A stretch of DNA of 64,000 nucleotides, from contig NZ_JBBOOK010000001.1 of the NCBI RefSeq assembly GCF_038003045.1, forward strand, positions 2,232,001-2,296,000, in the 5' to 3' direction. Position numbers and translations under genes: made by a program. This DNA is from Sporosarcina sp. FSL W7-1349 (lineage in GTDB: Bacteria > Bacillota > Bacilli > Bacillales_A > Planococcaceae). A model generated the notes under the pieces. The model had not been told where the DNA came from. It made no database searches and saw only the letters and a program-made list of their open reading frames with translations. Below, in pieces: positions 19,080 to 27,500 of this stretch. The stretch's first letter is position 1. The number at the start of each line of letters is the position of its first letter.

Positions 19080-19931
19080 TTATTCGTAAACGTAGAAGCC
19101 ACGTCCTGATTTCTTCCCGAGCCAGCCGGCTTTCACATATTTGCGAAGCAATGGGCATGGGCGGTATTTGGAGTCGCCAAACCCTTCGTACAATGTTTCC
19201 ATGATGTAGAGGCATGTGTCGAGTCCAATGAAGTCCGCCAATTGCAAAGGTCCCATCGGATGATTCATGCCCAGTTTCATCACTTCGTCAATCGCCTCTT
19301 CTTTCGCCACGCCTTCATAAAGCGTATAGATCGCTTCGTTGATCATTGGCATAAGAATCCGATTTGCGACGAATCCAGGGAAATCGTTCACTTCCACCGG
19401 CGTTTTGTCCAGTTTTACTGTCATATCTTCAACGGCTTGATATACTTCGTCCGCTGTTGCAAGGCCACGGATGATTTCCACGAGTTTCATGACCGGCACC
19501 GGGTTCATGAAGTGCATTCCGATCACTTTTTCCGGACGATTCGTTACCGCTGCAATTTCTGTAATCGGCAATGAAGAGGTGTTCGTTGCGAGAATCGCAT
19601 GTTCCGGCGCAATTTTATCCAATTGCTCAAAGATGGATTTTTTGATTTCCATGTTCTCGACAGCAGCCTCGATGACCATATCGACGCCGGAAGCATCTTG
19701 CAGATCCACTGATTTCGTGATCCGTCCGAGCACTTCATTTTTCTCGTCTTCCGTCATCCGTCCCTTTTCGACATTTCGGGACAAGTTTTTCGTAATAACA
19801 GCAAGTCCTCTATCATAAAACTCTTCCTTGATATCATTCAATGTCACTTCAAAACCGGCTTGCGCACATACTTGGGCAATGCCCCCGCCCATTTGTCCCG
19901 CACCAATGACCATTACTTTTTTGATTTTCAT
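19080..19931 (-). CDS. hbd: 3-hydroxybutyryl-CoA dehydrogenase
   Basis: NAD(P)-dependent 3-hydroxyacyl-CoA dehydrogenase of the short (283-residue) MmgB/Hbd type. The N-terminal Rossmann motif [13 protein letters not shown], the active-site [11 protein letters not shown] and [15 protein letters not shown] (catalytic His), and the C-terminal [16 protein letters not shown] (substrate Asn) are all present. It interconverts acetoacetyl-CoA and 3-hydroxybutyryl-CoA, linking the thiolase upstream with the dehydrogenases downstream. The spacing of 29 bp to the thiolase stop points to one operon. Confidence 0.94.
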   Translation of the reverse strand: MKIKKVMVIGAGQMGGGIAQVCAQAGFEVTLNDIKEEFYDRGLAVITKNLSRNVEKGRMTEDEKNEVLGRITKSVDLQDASGVDMVIEAAVENMEIKKSIFEQLDKIAPEHAILATNTSSLPITEIAAVTNRPEKVIGMHFMNPVPVMKLVEIIRGLATADEVYQAVEDMTVKLDKTPVEVNDFPGFVANRILMPMINEAIYTLYEGVAKEEAIDEVMKLGMNHPMGPLQLADFIGLDTCLYIMETLYEGFGDSKYRPCPLLRKYVKAGWLGKKSGRGFYVYE

Positions 19932-19960
19932 ACTTTATTCCCCCTTTTTTCCCGATTCCT

Positions 19961-21154
19961 TCAGTCTTTCTCAACTTCGATCATGACGGCATCGCCTTGC
20001 CCGCCTCCCGAGCAGATCGATGCAATGCCGATACCGCCGCCGCGGCGTTTCAGTTCATGGGCTAGTGTCAAGATGATCCGGGCACCGCTCGCCCCGATCG
20101 GGTGACCAAGCGCAACCGCGCCGCCATTGACATTCACTTTCTCCGGGTCTAGGTCCGCAATTTGAGAGCTTGCTAGAGCTACGGCTGCAAATGCTTCGTT
20201 GATTTCGAATAGGTCGATGTCTTCCAGCTTCTTGCCCGTCTTTTTCAAGAGTTCATTGATGACGAGACCTGGCGTTTGGGGGAAGTTTTCCGGTTCGATG
20301 GCGACTTCAGCGTGACCGATAATTGTCGCGAGCGGCGTTTTCCCTTCTTTTTTCGCCCGTTCTTCATTCATTAACACTAAGGCACATGCCCCGTCATTCA
20401 CTCCCGGTGCATTTCCGGCTGTGATCGTGCCGTCCTTGCCGAATGCCGGACGCAGTTTCGCTAGTGTCTCCAGGGAAGTGTCCCGTCGAGGCGCTTCATC
20501 CGTATCGAAAATCACTGGATCCCCTTTTCGTTGCGGAATTTCAACCGGTACGATTTCTTCAGCCAATACCCCTTTATCAATCGCTTCTGTTGCACGCTGA
20601 TGACTGCGGTAGGACCATTCATCCTGCATTTCGCGCGTCAATGTAAACGCTTCCGCTGTTTGGTTGCCGTAGGTTCCCATATGTACCCGCTCTGGTGAGA
20701 AGGCACAGGACAGTCCATCGTAAATCATCCCATCCACCAAATTCGTATCGCCCATCTTCAAACCGAAGCGGCCTTTCTGCAAGTAATACGGCGCATTGGA
20801 CATCGATTCCATGCCGCCCGCAACGATTACTTCCTCGTCTCCCAAGCGGATGAGCTGATCGCCCAATGTGACGCTCCGCATTCCAGAAGCGCATACTTTG
20901 TTGATGGTCTCCGTTTTCACCGACCATGGAAGGCCCGCTTTCGTCGCTGCTTGGCGGGAAGGGATTTGTCCTTGCCCTGCTTGAAGCACCGTCCCCATGA
21001 TGACTTCATTCACTTCATCTTCTTTCACGTCCGCACGATGCAGTGCCTCTTTGATCGCGATTCCACCCAGATCGCTTGCTGACATCGCTTGCAAGGCTCC
21101 ACCCAATTTAGCAAACGGGGTGCGTGCCCCTCCGATAATTACTGTTCTTGCCAT
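19961..21154 (-). CDS. thlA: Acetyl-CoA acetyltransferase (thiolase)
   Basis: Thiolase (397 residues) that cleaves or condenses acetoacetyl-CoA/3-ketoacyl-CoA. The acylated Cys lies in NKVCASGMRSV (about residue 88), with GGAVALGHPIGASGAR (catalytic His) and ICSGGGQGDA (second Cys) near the C-terminus. The frame stays open to 21280, but CGGAGGCGATGGGAA supports ATG 21154 (MARTVIIGGARTPF), the usual family start. First gene of the thiolase-hbd-acd-acd-TetR-icmF run. A palindromic operator candidate lies 55 bp upstream. Confidence 0.94.
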   Translation of the reverse strand: MARTVIIGGARTPFAKLGGALQAMSASDLGGIAIKEALHRADVKEDEVNEVIMGTVLQAGQGQIPSRQAATKAGLPWSVKTETINKVCASGMRSVTLGDQLIRLGDEEVIVAGGMESMSNAPYYLQKGRFGLKMGDTNLVDGMIYDGLSCAFSPERVHMGTYGNQTAEAFTLTREMQDEWSYRSHQRATEAIDKGVLAEEIVPVEIPQRKGDPVIFDTDEAPRRDTSLETLAKLRPAFGKDGTITAGNAPGVNDGACALVLMNEERAKKEGKTPLATIIGHAEVAIEPENFPQTPGLVINELLKKTGKKLEDIDLFEINEAFAAVALASSQIADLDPEKVNVNGGAVALGHPIGASGARIILTLAHELKRRGGGIGIASICSGGGQGDAVMIEVEKD

Positions 21155-21208
21155 TTCCCATCGCCTCCGTTTTGATAGTTGACTGTCATGGAATTGAATT
21201 TCATTGAC

Positions 21209-21222
21209 TGAACGCTCGCTCA
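21209..21222. promoter_or_regulatory. Operator-like dyad upstream of thiolase gene
   Basis: TGAACG-CT-CGCTCA (on the other strand TGAGCG-AG-CGTTCA), matching in layout the dyad upstream of fadF. Candidate site for the operon's TetR regulator. Confidence 0.45.
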
Positions 21223-21235
21223 ACGCAGCTTCGAA

Positions 21236-21261
21236 GAAAAAGGGAGTGAGTCCCACTCCCT
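21236..21261 (-). terminator. Terminator downstream of fadF
   Basis: Minus-strand stem AGGGAGTG/CACTCCCT with a five-base loop, followed by TTTTTC. It lies between fadF and the thiolase operon. Confidence 0.75.
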
Positions 21262-21307
21262 GCATTAGTTGTGATGTCAAACAGGTCGGTGCAATCCGTC
21301 CAGTTCC

Positions 21308-21412
21308 TAAATCAATTACACCTCGGCGTGATTGTGTCCGGATTTTTTCGAGCTTGCTCGAAAAGCTCCCCCTAAAAAATCCGTAACATCCGCCGGAGGC
21401 TTAACTTGACTC
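21308..21412 (+). repeat. Dispersed hairpin element, family A, copy 2
   Basis: The cleanest copy. It begins AAATCAATTACACCTCGGCG, contains TCCGGATTTTTT, an inner CGAGCTTGCTCG palindrome, CTCCCCCTAAAAAATCCG, and ends ATCCGCCGGAGGCTTAAC...TTGACTC. The CGGATTTTTT and AAAAAATCCG arms pair. Confidence 0.75.
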
Positions 21413-21532
21413 GACAAAGAGTTTGGAATCCCTCCGAATTTGAATGCCTATTACCTCTTATTTAACCACACATAAAGTCATTTGAGGCAAGTTAATCCAA
21501 TTATACGACAAGACTGATAGTTCCGCAATAGC

Positions 21533-23683
21533 TTATTGAAGAACCGTGTCCTCTTCTTCCGTTGCAGCCAATTGTTTCTCCTCACCGAAAATCGAACGTT
21601 CTAGTAATTCGGCGATATCGTATGTGCCAACCGAATCTTCCACTTCTACCGCTTTCGTTCCGTCCGAGAGCATCGTCAAGCAGTATGGACAACCGGAAGA
21701 AATGATGCCCGGGCTTACTTCGAGCGCCTGCTCGGTCCGTGCTACGTTGATGCGGTGGCCGGTATCCTCTTCCATCCACATCAGACCTCCGCCAGCTCCA
21801 CAGCACATGCCGTCCTGGCGGTTCCGTTTCATCTCGACCAGTTGAACGCCCGGAATCGCTTTCAGAATTTCACGCGGCGGGTCATAGACGTCGTTGTATC
21901 TGCCGAGATAGCAGGAATCATGAAATGTAATCGTTTCATTAATCGCATGCTGCGGTTTCAATTTCCCTTGGACGACGAGTTCATGGAGAAGTTCCGTATG
22001 GTGGAGGACTTCCGCCTCGAATCCGAAATCCGGGTATTCGTTCTTAAATATATTATATGCGTGCGGGTCGATTGTGATAATTTTTGTAACGCCCGCTTTC
22101 TCGAACTCTTCAATATTGGATGTCGCCAACTCTTGGAATAAAAATTCATTTCCTAGACGGCGCGGTGTGTCACCGGAGTTCTTCTCTTTATTCCCCAGAA
22201 TGGCGAATTTGACGCCCGCTTCGTTCAGAAGATGCGCAAACGACAACGCAATCTTTTGGGAACGGTTATCAAAAGCACCCATGGAGCCGACCCAGAATAG
22301 ATATTCGAAGTCTTCGCCCGCTTTTTTCATTTCTTTGACAGTCGGAATATGAAGTTCCGGATTGGCATCGCGCCAGTTCTCCTTCTCTTTCCGGTTCAGT
22401 CCCCACGGATTCCCTTGACGCTCGATGTTCGTCATCGCACGTTGTGCATCCGCATCCATCTTCCCTTCCGTCATGACGAGATAACGGCGAAGATCTATGA
22501 TTTTGTCGACGTGTTCGTTCATGACCGGACATTGGTCTTCACAGTTCCGGCAAGTCGTGCACGCCCAGATTTCCTCTTCCGTAATGACATCCCCGATCAA
22601 GCTCGGGCTGTAAATATCATCAAGTACGGCACCTTCCGCCCCAGCCGCCAGCGCAATTTGATTCCCCTTCGTGTTCTTGAACATAGGAGCCGGAACCCAC
22701 GGCTTCTGCTTCGTGACAAGCGCCCCAGTGTTCGTCAAATTATCGCGCAGCTTTGTAATCAAATCCATCGGAGACAACATTTTGCCCGTCCCGGTAGCAG
22801 GACACATATTCGTACAACGTCCGCATTCCACGCAAGCGTAGAGGTCAATCATTTGAAGCTGCGTGAAATCGGTTACTTTTCCAACTCCAAGAGCTGGCAT
22901 TTCATCTTCCTCTTCCACATTCTCAAGTGCTTCGAAATCGATCGGCGCCAGTTTGCCACGGCGGTCGAAACGCATGAAATACGTATTGACCGGTCCTGCA
23001 ATCAAGTGCGCGTGCTTCGATTGCGGCACATAGACGAGGAATGTCAGCAACGTCAGCAAGTGAATCCACCATGCGACAAAAAAGACGGTTGCTGCGGCGG
23101 TCGGCGACATGAAGCTGAGTCCTGCAGCAATGGCGGATGCCATCGGTTCTGTCCATGTTGTTTCATGTCCCTGCCAGATGATATTCGCTCCATTTGCGAC
23201 AAGTGTCGACAACATAAGCGTTCCGATGAATATTAAGACAAGGCCGGATTTCCAGCCCCGTTTCAGGCGAACCAGCTTCTCAACGTAGCGGCGATGAAAC
23301 GCCCAGATAACTGCTATAAGAATGACCGCGACGACGATCTCCTGGAAAAACGTGAAGCCCGGATAAATCGGTCCGAACGGCAAATGCGATCCCGGCTTGA
23401 GCCCTTTCCAGATCAAATCGATTGCGCCGAATTGTACAAGCAGGAAACCATAGAAGAACATGACGTGAATCGATCCGCTCTTCTTATCCTTCAATAATTT
23501 CTTTTGTCCAAAGACATTCACCCAGATTGCTTCAAGCCTTCTGGATACATTCTTGTCAAACTCTTCCCTTCGACCGAGTTTGATGAATTGGGTCCGTGTT
23601 TTTAATAAATACGTGAATAATGCCAGCGCATAGGCCGTGACGGCTAAAAACAACACCCAATTGGCAATTAGTAATGGCCCCAT
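21533..23683 (-). CDS. fadF: Membrane iron-sulfur oxidoreductase FadF
   Basis: FadF/YwjF-type protein (716 residues), thought to carry electrons from fatty-acid oxidation (via ETF) to the membrane quinone pool. The N-terminal part has about five or six membrane helices (residues 5-25, 75-95, 112-130, 150-170, 190-225); then two 4Fe-4S clusters (CVECGRCTNMCP near 285 and CTTCRNCEDQCP near 380) and two C-terminal CCG domains (CYLGRYNDVYDPP, CCGAGGG). AAAGGGGAGGGAATGA precedes the ATG. A TGAATG-AG-CATTCA dyad lies 75 bp upstream. In B. subtilis this gene belongs to the FadR regulon. Confidence 0.92.
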   Translation of the reverse strand: MGPLLIANWVLFLAVTAYALALFTYLLKTRTQFIKLGRREEFDKNVSRRLEAIWVNVFGQKKLLKDKKSGSIHVMFFYGFLLVQFGAIDLIWKGLKPGSHLPFGPIYPGFTFFQEIVVAVILIAVIWAFHRRYVEKLVRLKRGWKSGLVLIFIGTLMLSTLVANGANIIWQGHETTWTEPMASAIAAGLSFMSPTAAATVFFVAWWIHLLTLLTFLVYVPQSKHAHLIAGPVNTYFMRFDRRGKLAPIDFEALENVEEEDEMPALGVGKVTDFTQLQMIDLYACVECGRCTNMCPATGTGKMLSPMDLITKLRDNLTNTGALVTKQKPWVPAPMFKNTKGNQIALAAGAEGAVLDDIYSPSLIGDVITEEEIWACTTCRNCEDQCPVMNEHVDKIIDLRRYLVMTEGKMDADAQRAMTNIERQGNPWGLNRKEKENWRDANPELHIPTVKEMKKAGEDFEYLFWVGSMGAFDNRSQKIALSFAHLLNEAGVKFAILGNKEKNSGDTPRRLGNEFLFQELATSNIEEFEKAGVTKIITIDPHAYNIFKNEYPDFGFEAEVLHHTELLHELVVQGKLKPQHAINETITFHDSCYLGRYNDVYDPPREILKAIPGVQLVEMKRNRQDGMCCGAGGGLMWMEEDTGHRINVARTEQALEVSPGIISSGCPYCLTMLSDGTKAVEVEDSVGTYDIAELLERSIFGEEKQLAATEEEDTVLQ

Positions 23684-23757
23684 TCATTCCCTCCCCTTTC
23701 TTTAAAAACAAACATGACATACTGATTGTCGGTCACTCTTATTTAACAGTTTAATTA

Positions 23758-23771
23758 TGAATGAGCATTCA
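23758..23771. promoter_or_regulatory. Operator-like dyad upstream of fadF
   Basis: Perfect dyad TGAATG-AG-CATTCA. The half-sites equal those of the B. subtilis FadR operator (TGAATGAnTAnTCATTCA), but the spacing is 2 rather than 6 bases. Candidate target of the TetR regulator at 16.0-16.7 kb. Confidence 0.5.
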
Positions 23772-24006
23772 GTCAACAGAAATTTTTATTCGACAGCAGA
23801 ATATTACTTTTTGGACTATCATTTATCTGGATAATCGGCATAATTCGAGTATACTATATTTTCCGCCTTTTTCAATAGAATAATTTAAATATTTCGATAT
23901 AAGGAATTTAAAATTGCGTTATTCGCAATTTCTAGGTGTGGACAGAGATTGATGTATTGCTTTTATAGGTCGTTTGCCGCGGAGAGGGGATGAGCGGGTA
24001 AATGGG

Positions 24007-24325
24007 ATTATGGGCCAGCGCGGGATTTATGGACTACGAACTGCGAGTTATAAGCGTGGTGATGAAGTTATGGACGCCGAACGACGAGTTATAAGGTGGT
24101 AATGAAGTTATGGGCGCCGAACGACGAGTTATAAGCGCGGTGCGGGAGCTATGGCGCGAACAACGACTTATGAGCGCGGCGCGAGAGGTATGGACGCGAA
24201 CAACGACTTATGAGCGCGGCACGAGAGTTATGGGCGCGAACGACGACTTATGAGCGCGGCACGAGAGTTATGGACGCCGAACGACGACTTATGAGCGTGG
24301 CGCAGGAGGTATTAGCGCGAACGGC
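24007..24325. repeat. Degenerate tandem array of 20-21-bp units (TTATGAGCGCGG family)
   Basis: Alternating units TTATGAGCGCGGCACGAGAG and TTATGGGCGCGAACGACGAC (20 bp each, 40-bp dimer), with some 21-bp variants. It fills the tandem gap between the cobalamin operon end and fadF. The region 23772-24006 has no visible gene. Confidence 0.85.
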
Positions 24326-24377
24326 AAAGACACCTGCCCAGACTCCCAAAAACGACTTGCCCAGTTTCCCGGCAATC

Positions 24378-24404
24378 AAAAAACCCGCGAAAAACGCGGG
24401 TTTT
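24378..24404 (-). terminator. Cobalamin operon terminator
   Basis: Minus-strand stem AAACCCGCG/CGCGGGTTT with a short loop, followed by TTTTTTGA, just after the pduO stop. Confidence 0.88.
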
Positions 24405-24408
24405 CCCT

Positions 24409-24996
24409 TCACTTCTTATCTTTCCCCGGCTTATCCGTCCGGAACACTTTCGCACTGCGGACGTATTCGTTGTCGGGTACGTTCAATCTTGCATTGACGA
24501 TGCGGGCCGCGACGAAAAGGTAATCGGAGAGGCGGTTCAAGTACCGTTGGACGACCGCGGGCACCTCTTCTTCCGATTTCATCAACGTCACTGTCAATCG
24601 TTCCGCACGTCTTGCGACAGTCCTTGCGATGTGCAAGGTGGCTGCTCCCGGTGAACCGCCCGGTAAGATGAAACGCTCGAGTTCTGGCGCTTCTTCCATC
24701 AGGTCATCGATCCGCTGTTCCAGCACGGCGATCGGCTCTTCATTCAATTTATAATGGCGTTCCTTCATGACATTCGCCAAATCGCCGCCGCCGTCGAAGA
24801 GTTCATTTTGGATAGCTTCCAAATCCTTCAGTATATCCGTGAAAATAGCTGGATCGAGTTCCGTCATCGCCTTTCCGATGAATGAATTCAGTTCATCCAT
24901 CGAGCCATATGCTTCGACGCGCAAACTGTCCTTGTCGACGCGGCCCCCGATCAGACTCGTCTGTCCTTTATCCCCAGTCCGTGTGTAAATTTTCAT
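24409..24996 (-). CDS. pduO: PduO-type cob(I)alamin adenosyltransferase
   Basis: Transfers the 5'-deoxyadenosyl group from ATP to reduced corrinoid, giving adenosylcobalamin or adenosylcobinamide (195 residues, trimeric helical fold). N-terminal ATP loop YTRTGDKGQTSLIGG, GSMDELNSFIG, and the C-terminal TVARRAERLTV plus NRLSDYLFVAARI blocks are typical. It is the last gene of the salvage operon and overlaps the upstream gene by an ATGA. Adenosylation is needed before CbiZ/CobU can act, and the product is the cofactor of IcmF. Confidence 0.94.
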   Translation of the reverse strand: MKIYTRTGDKGQTSLIGGRVDKDSLRVEAYGSMDELNSFIGKAMTELDPAIFTDILKDLEAIQNELFDGGGDLANVMKERHYKLNEEPIAVLEQRIDDLMEEAPELERFILPGGSPGAATLHIARTVARRAERLTVTLMKSEEEVPAVVQRYLNRLSDYLFVAARIVNARLNVPDNEYVRSAKVFRTDKPGKDKK

Positions 24997-25382
24997 TTTC
25001 CCTCTCCCCTATTCTTTAAAGTTTGTGCCAATCCGTACCAGATCCGGGTCACTTCATCCGCTTCCGCCAGCAGCCGCTGGTACAGGCGACCGCACCGGTC
25101 GCGCAGTTCCCGCAAAGCCGGGTCCATCGGCACGATGCCTCGGCCGATATCTGTCAAGATGACAATGACATCTTGCCCTTTTAGGCTTTCCAGCACTTGG
25201 CGGATCGCTTCCGCTTCGGATAGCTCCGTCCGGGCCATCCAATCCTCAAGACCGGCCACGACTACTGTGGAATCCACTCGTTCCGGAAGCTTCCCTTCGT
25301 ACCAGCTCACTTCCCGTCCCGCAAGCATCGACCTTACATAATCCCGTTTTCCGTTTGCAGCTCCGCCGATATAGACATGCAT
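24993..25382 (-). CDS. Short CobU-like protein
   Basis: A 129-residue relative of adenosylcobinamide kinase/guanylyltransferase. It keeps a GGAANGK P-loop-like start and the C-terminal region ILTDIGRGIVPMDPALRELRD-RCGRLYQR-LLAEADEVTRIWYGLAQTLK (given in pieces), which mirrors CobU's GWGIVP segment. It lacks the middle part with the guanylylated His (present as IDQHR in the full CobU of this operon). It may be a kinase-only or regulatory paralogue. CAAGGAGGGAAAGCC gives a good start, and it overlaps cobC by 49 bp and pduO by 4 bp, so it is translated within the operon. Confidence 0.75.
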   Translation of the reverse strand: MHVYIGGAANGKRDYVRSMLAGREVSWYEGKLPERVDSTVVVAGLEDWMARTELSEAEAIRQVLESLKGQDVIVILTDIGRGIVPMDPALRELRDRCGRLYQRLLAEADEVTRIWYGLAQTLKNRGEGK

Positions 25383-25921
25383 GGCTTTCCCTCCTTGAAC
25401 GCTTGTTCACTGTCCCAGTCCAGATGGTAGACGACGCCATGCGGAATGTTCCAAGACCAGAACTCCTTCGGGAATGGGCAGAATCTCGTCAGGATGACTC
25501 GCATCGGTCCGCCGTGTGTGACGACTACTGCCTCATCCGACAGCTCCGCCATCGCTTCCAAGACCCGCTTTTCCACAGCTTTCAAACTTTCACCATCCAC
25601 CGGAGCAATCAAAAACGGATTGCCGATCCAGTCACGGTATTCCTGTACCTTTTCCAGTTCGGCATACGTTTTCCCTTCAAATTTTCCGAAATTGCATTCA
25701 CGCCATCGTGCATCCGCTACATACTCCGCTTTCGGAAAATAAAGAGTGGCCGTCTGTTTGGCACGCAGCAAATCGCTTCCCTGCACGACAGAAGGGTTGA
25801 GTGGCTCCGTCATTTCCCCCTCCACGACAATCGGCTCATCGGTCCACCCGACATATTTGCGTTCTTGATTGCCCAAGGTCGGCAAATGGCGGATCAAATG
25901 AATACGATAACGACGAACCAT
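25334..25921 (-). CDS. cobC: Histidine phosphatase, probable alpha-ribazole phosphatase CobC
   Basis: Histidine phosphatase superfamily (195 residues). The phosphoacceptor motif is LIRHLPT (His near residue 11), later AVVVTHGGPMRVIL holds the second catalytic His. In B12 loop assembly CobC removes the phosphate of alpha-ribazole-5'-phosphate or of cobalamin-5'-phosphate. RH-L replaces the common RHG. The family is broad, so the substrate is inferred from its place between cobS and the cobU-like gene. GGAGGTGTTGTT precedes the ATG; the gene overlaps cobS by 28 bp. Confidence 0.82.
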   Translation of the reverse strand: MVRRYRIHLIRHLPTLGNQERKYVGWTDEPIVVEGEMTEPLNPSVVQGSDLLRAKQTATLYFPKAEYVADARWRECNFGKFEGKTYAELEKVQEYRDWIGNPFLIAPVDGESLKAVEKRVLEAMAELSDEAVVVTHGGPMRVILTRFCPFPKEFWSWNIPHGVVYHLDWDSEQAFKEGKPCMSISAELQTENGIM

Positions 25922-26661
25922 AACAACACCTCCGCTCCTTCAATGAATGCGCCGCATAAGTCCCCTGAAACACCGCCAAAATTTCTCACGGTCCATCTTC
26001 GATAAAGAAGGAGGGATGCCGAAAGGACTGCAAACAGGGCGATGGCCATCCCAAGATGGTCCGTTACAAAGCCGATAACAGCCAGCAATAACAAACTTAC
26101 CAGTACGGAAACGCCGACAATTCCTTTACCCGCCATCTTCTCCTTGAAGAAATGGGCGAGCCCCTTGTCCTTTGCGAGCGGCACCGTCACGAAGAATATA
26201 TTCATGCCCGCCCTCGCCAAGAAGGGGATGAGGATGAAATATAGATATGTCCAGTCAGCATGGGAGGTGAGGAATTCATGAATCAAGGATATTTTAATAA
26301 GGACGAGCAGGACGAGCGCCATCGTGCCAAACGCGCCCAATCGCGGGTCATCCAGAATCTCATGTCGCTTCGCCTGATCCCGATACGAAAAGTACGCATC
26401 CCCGGTGTCCGCCCATCCGTCCAGGTGCAAACCTCCCGTCAACATGATGCCAGTCGTGACGACGGCCACTGTGGTCAGCAAGGTTCCCAGCTCCAACCCG
26501 CCCGAAAAAAGCGCAGCAACCGCGAACATCACCAATCCGATCGCCGCTCCCACGAATGGCAAGGCGATGTACATGCCGGTCACTTCTTTCCTCCCGAGCG
26601 GAAATTCCTTTTGCAAAGGAATCGCGGTGAAAAACTGGATGGCGAGCAATATGCCGTTCAA
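25894..26661 (-). CDS. cobS: Adenosylcobinamide-GDP ribazoletransferase CobS
   Basis: Membrane enzyme joining adenosylcobinamide-GDP with alpha-ribazole (phosphate) to give adenosylcobalamin (phosphate). The 255 residues form about six membrane helices. Family blocks are LLAIQFFTAIPL at the N-terminus and the metal-binding GLHLDGWADTGDAYFSYRD-(Q)AKRHEILDDPRLGAFG, given here in parts. The start overlaps the cobQ-like stop by ATGA. Final assembly step of the pathway encoded by this operon. Confidence 0.93.
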   Translation of the reverse strand: MNGILLAIQFFTAIPLQKEFPLGRKEVTGMYIALPFVGAAIGLVMFAVAALFSGGLELGTLLTTVAVVTTGIMLTGGLHLDGWADTGDAYFSYRDQAKRHEILDDPRLGAFGTMALVLLVLIKISLIHEFLTSHADWTYLYFILIPFLARAGMNIFFVTVPLAKDKGLAHFFKEKMAGKGIVGVSVLVSLLLLAVIGFVTDHLGMAIALFAVLSASLLLYRRWTVRNFGGVSGDLCGAFIEGAEVLLWFVVIVFI

Positions 26662-27500
26662 GCGGGGTCCCCCTCTCTAGCCGAAGTCATGATGCCCTTG
26701 ATCAGAGGCCAATCGAGATGATTTTTAATATGTTCCGCCCACGCCTCATAGACATCCACGCCGGCCGGAGCCGGATTGACCGTCCGTTCCATGTCCTCCT
26801 CCTGGATGCCATGATCCGCTTTGTATGGGATGATTCCCGCAACCGGGACGCCCGTATAGGATTCGATGAAATCAATCCCTTCTTGGAATAAGGCGGGGTC
26901 CCCGTGGAATTTATTGATGATGATCGCTTTGACCCGGTCACGATGTGCAGGAGCGAGCAGTTGCAAAGTGCCGACGATCGAGGCGATGGCTCCGCCGCGA
27001 TCAATATCCGCCACAAGCACAACAGGGACATCCGCAATGTCCGCTACCCGCATATTGACGATTTCCCGATCGTTCAAATTCACCTCCGCCGGGCTGCCAG
27101 CTCCTTCGATGATGACGGTATCATACGTTTTTGCCAGTTGCGCCAAGGCTGTCCGAATCGCCTCGACCGCTTGCTGGAAAAACTGCTCGCGATACGCCAT
27201 TCCCGTTACGGGGCCGAACTTCTCCCCGAAAAAAAGCACTTCCGATTTCATCAATCCTACCGGTTTCAATAAAATCGGATTCATGTATACCGAGGGCGTC
27301 GTCCGGGCGGCTTCTGCCTGAAGGTATTGAGCGCGGCTCATCTCTTCGCCCTGTTCCGTCTTCGCCGAAAATCTCGACATGTTCTGCGATTTGAACGGCG
27401 CCACCCGCACTCCTTCATTGGCTAAGATCCGGCAGAGCGCTGTGCAAATCATCGTCTTTCCCGAATCGGATGCCGTCCCGACGACCATTAACCCATTCAT
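26658..27500 (-). CDS. CobQ-like cobyric acid synthase lacking the amidotransferase domain
   Basis: A 280-residue protein that matches only the N-terminal BioD-like ATPase half of cobyric acid synthase: VVGTASDSGKTMICTALCR P-loop, FKSQNMSRFSA, VIIEGAGSPAEVNL, VVLVADIDRGGAIASIVGTL (each a CobQ hallmark), up to ADHGIQEEDMERT. Normal CobQ is near 500 residues. The roughly 220-residue glutamine amidotransferase domain is missing, yet the last residues (YEAWAEHIKNHLDWPLI) resemble the extreme C-terminal tail of full-length CobQ, suggesting an internal deletion. It could amidate with free ammonia, or have another role. Both ends overlap neighbours by ATGA. Confidence 0.82.
   Translation of the reverse strand: MNGLMVVGTASDSGKTMICTALCRILANEGVRVAPFKSQNMSRFSAKTEQGEEMSRAQYLQAEAARTTPSVYMNPILLKPVGLMKSEVLFFGEKFGPVTGMAYREQFFQQAVEAIRTALAQLAKTYDTVIIEGAGSPAEVNLNDREIVNMRVADIADVPVVLVADIDRGGAIASIVGTLQLLAPAHRDRVKAIIINKFHGDPALFQEGIDFIESYTGVPVAGIIPYKADHGIQEEDMERTVNPAPAGVDVYEAWAEHIKNHLDWPLIKGIMTSAREGDPA

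Noticed and set aside
22349..23236. 295-codon plus-strand frame inside fadF
   Set aside because: Antisense to strongly supported fadF motifs; no ribosome site.
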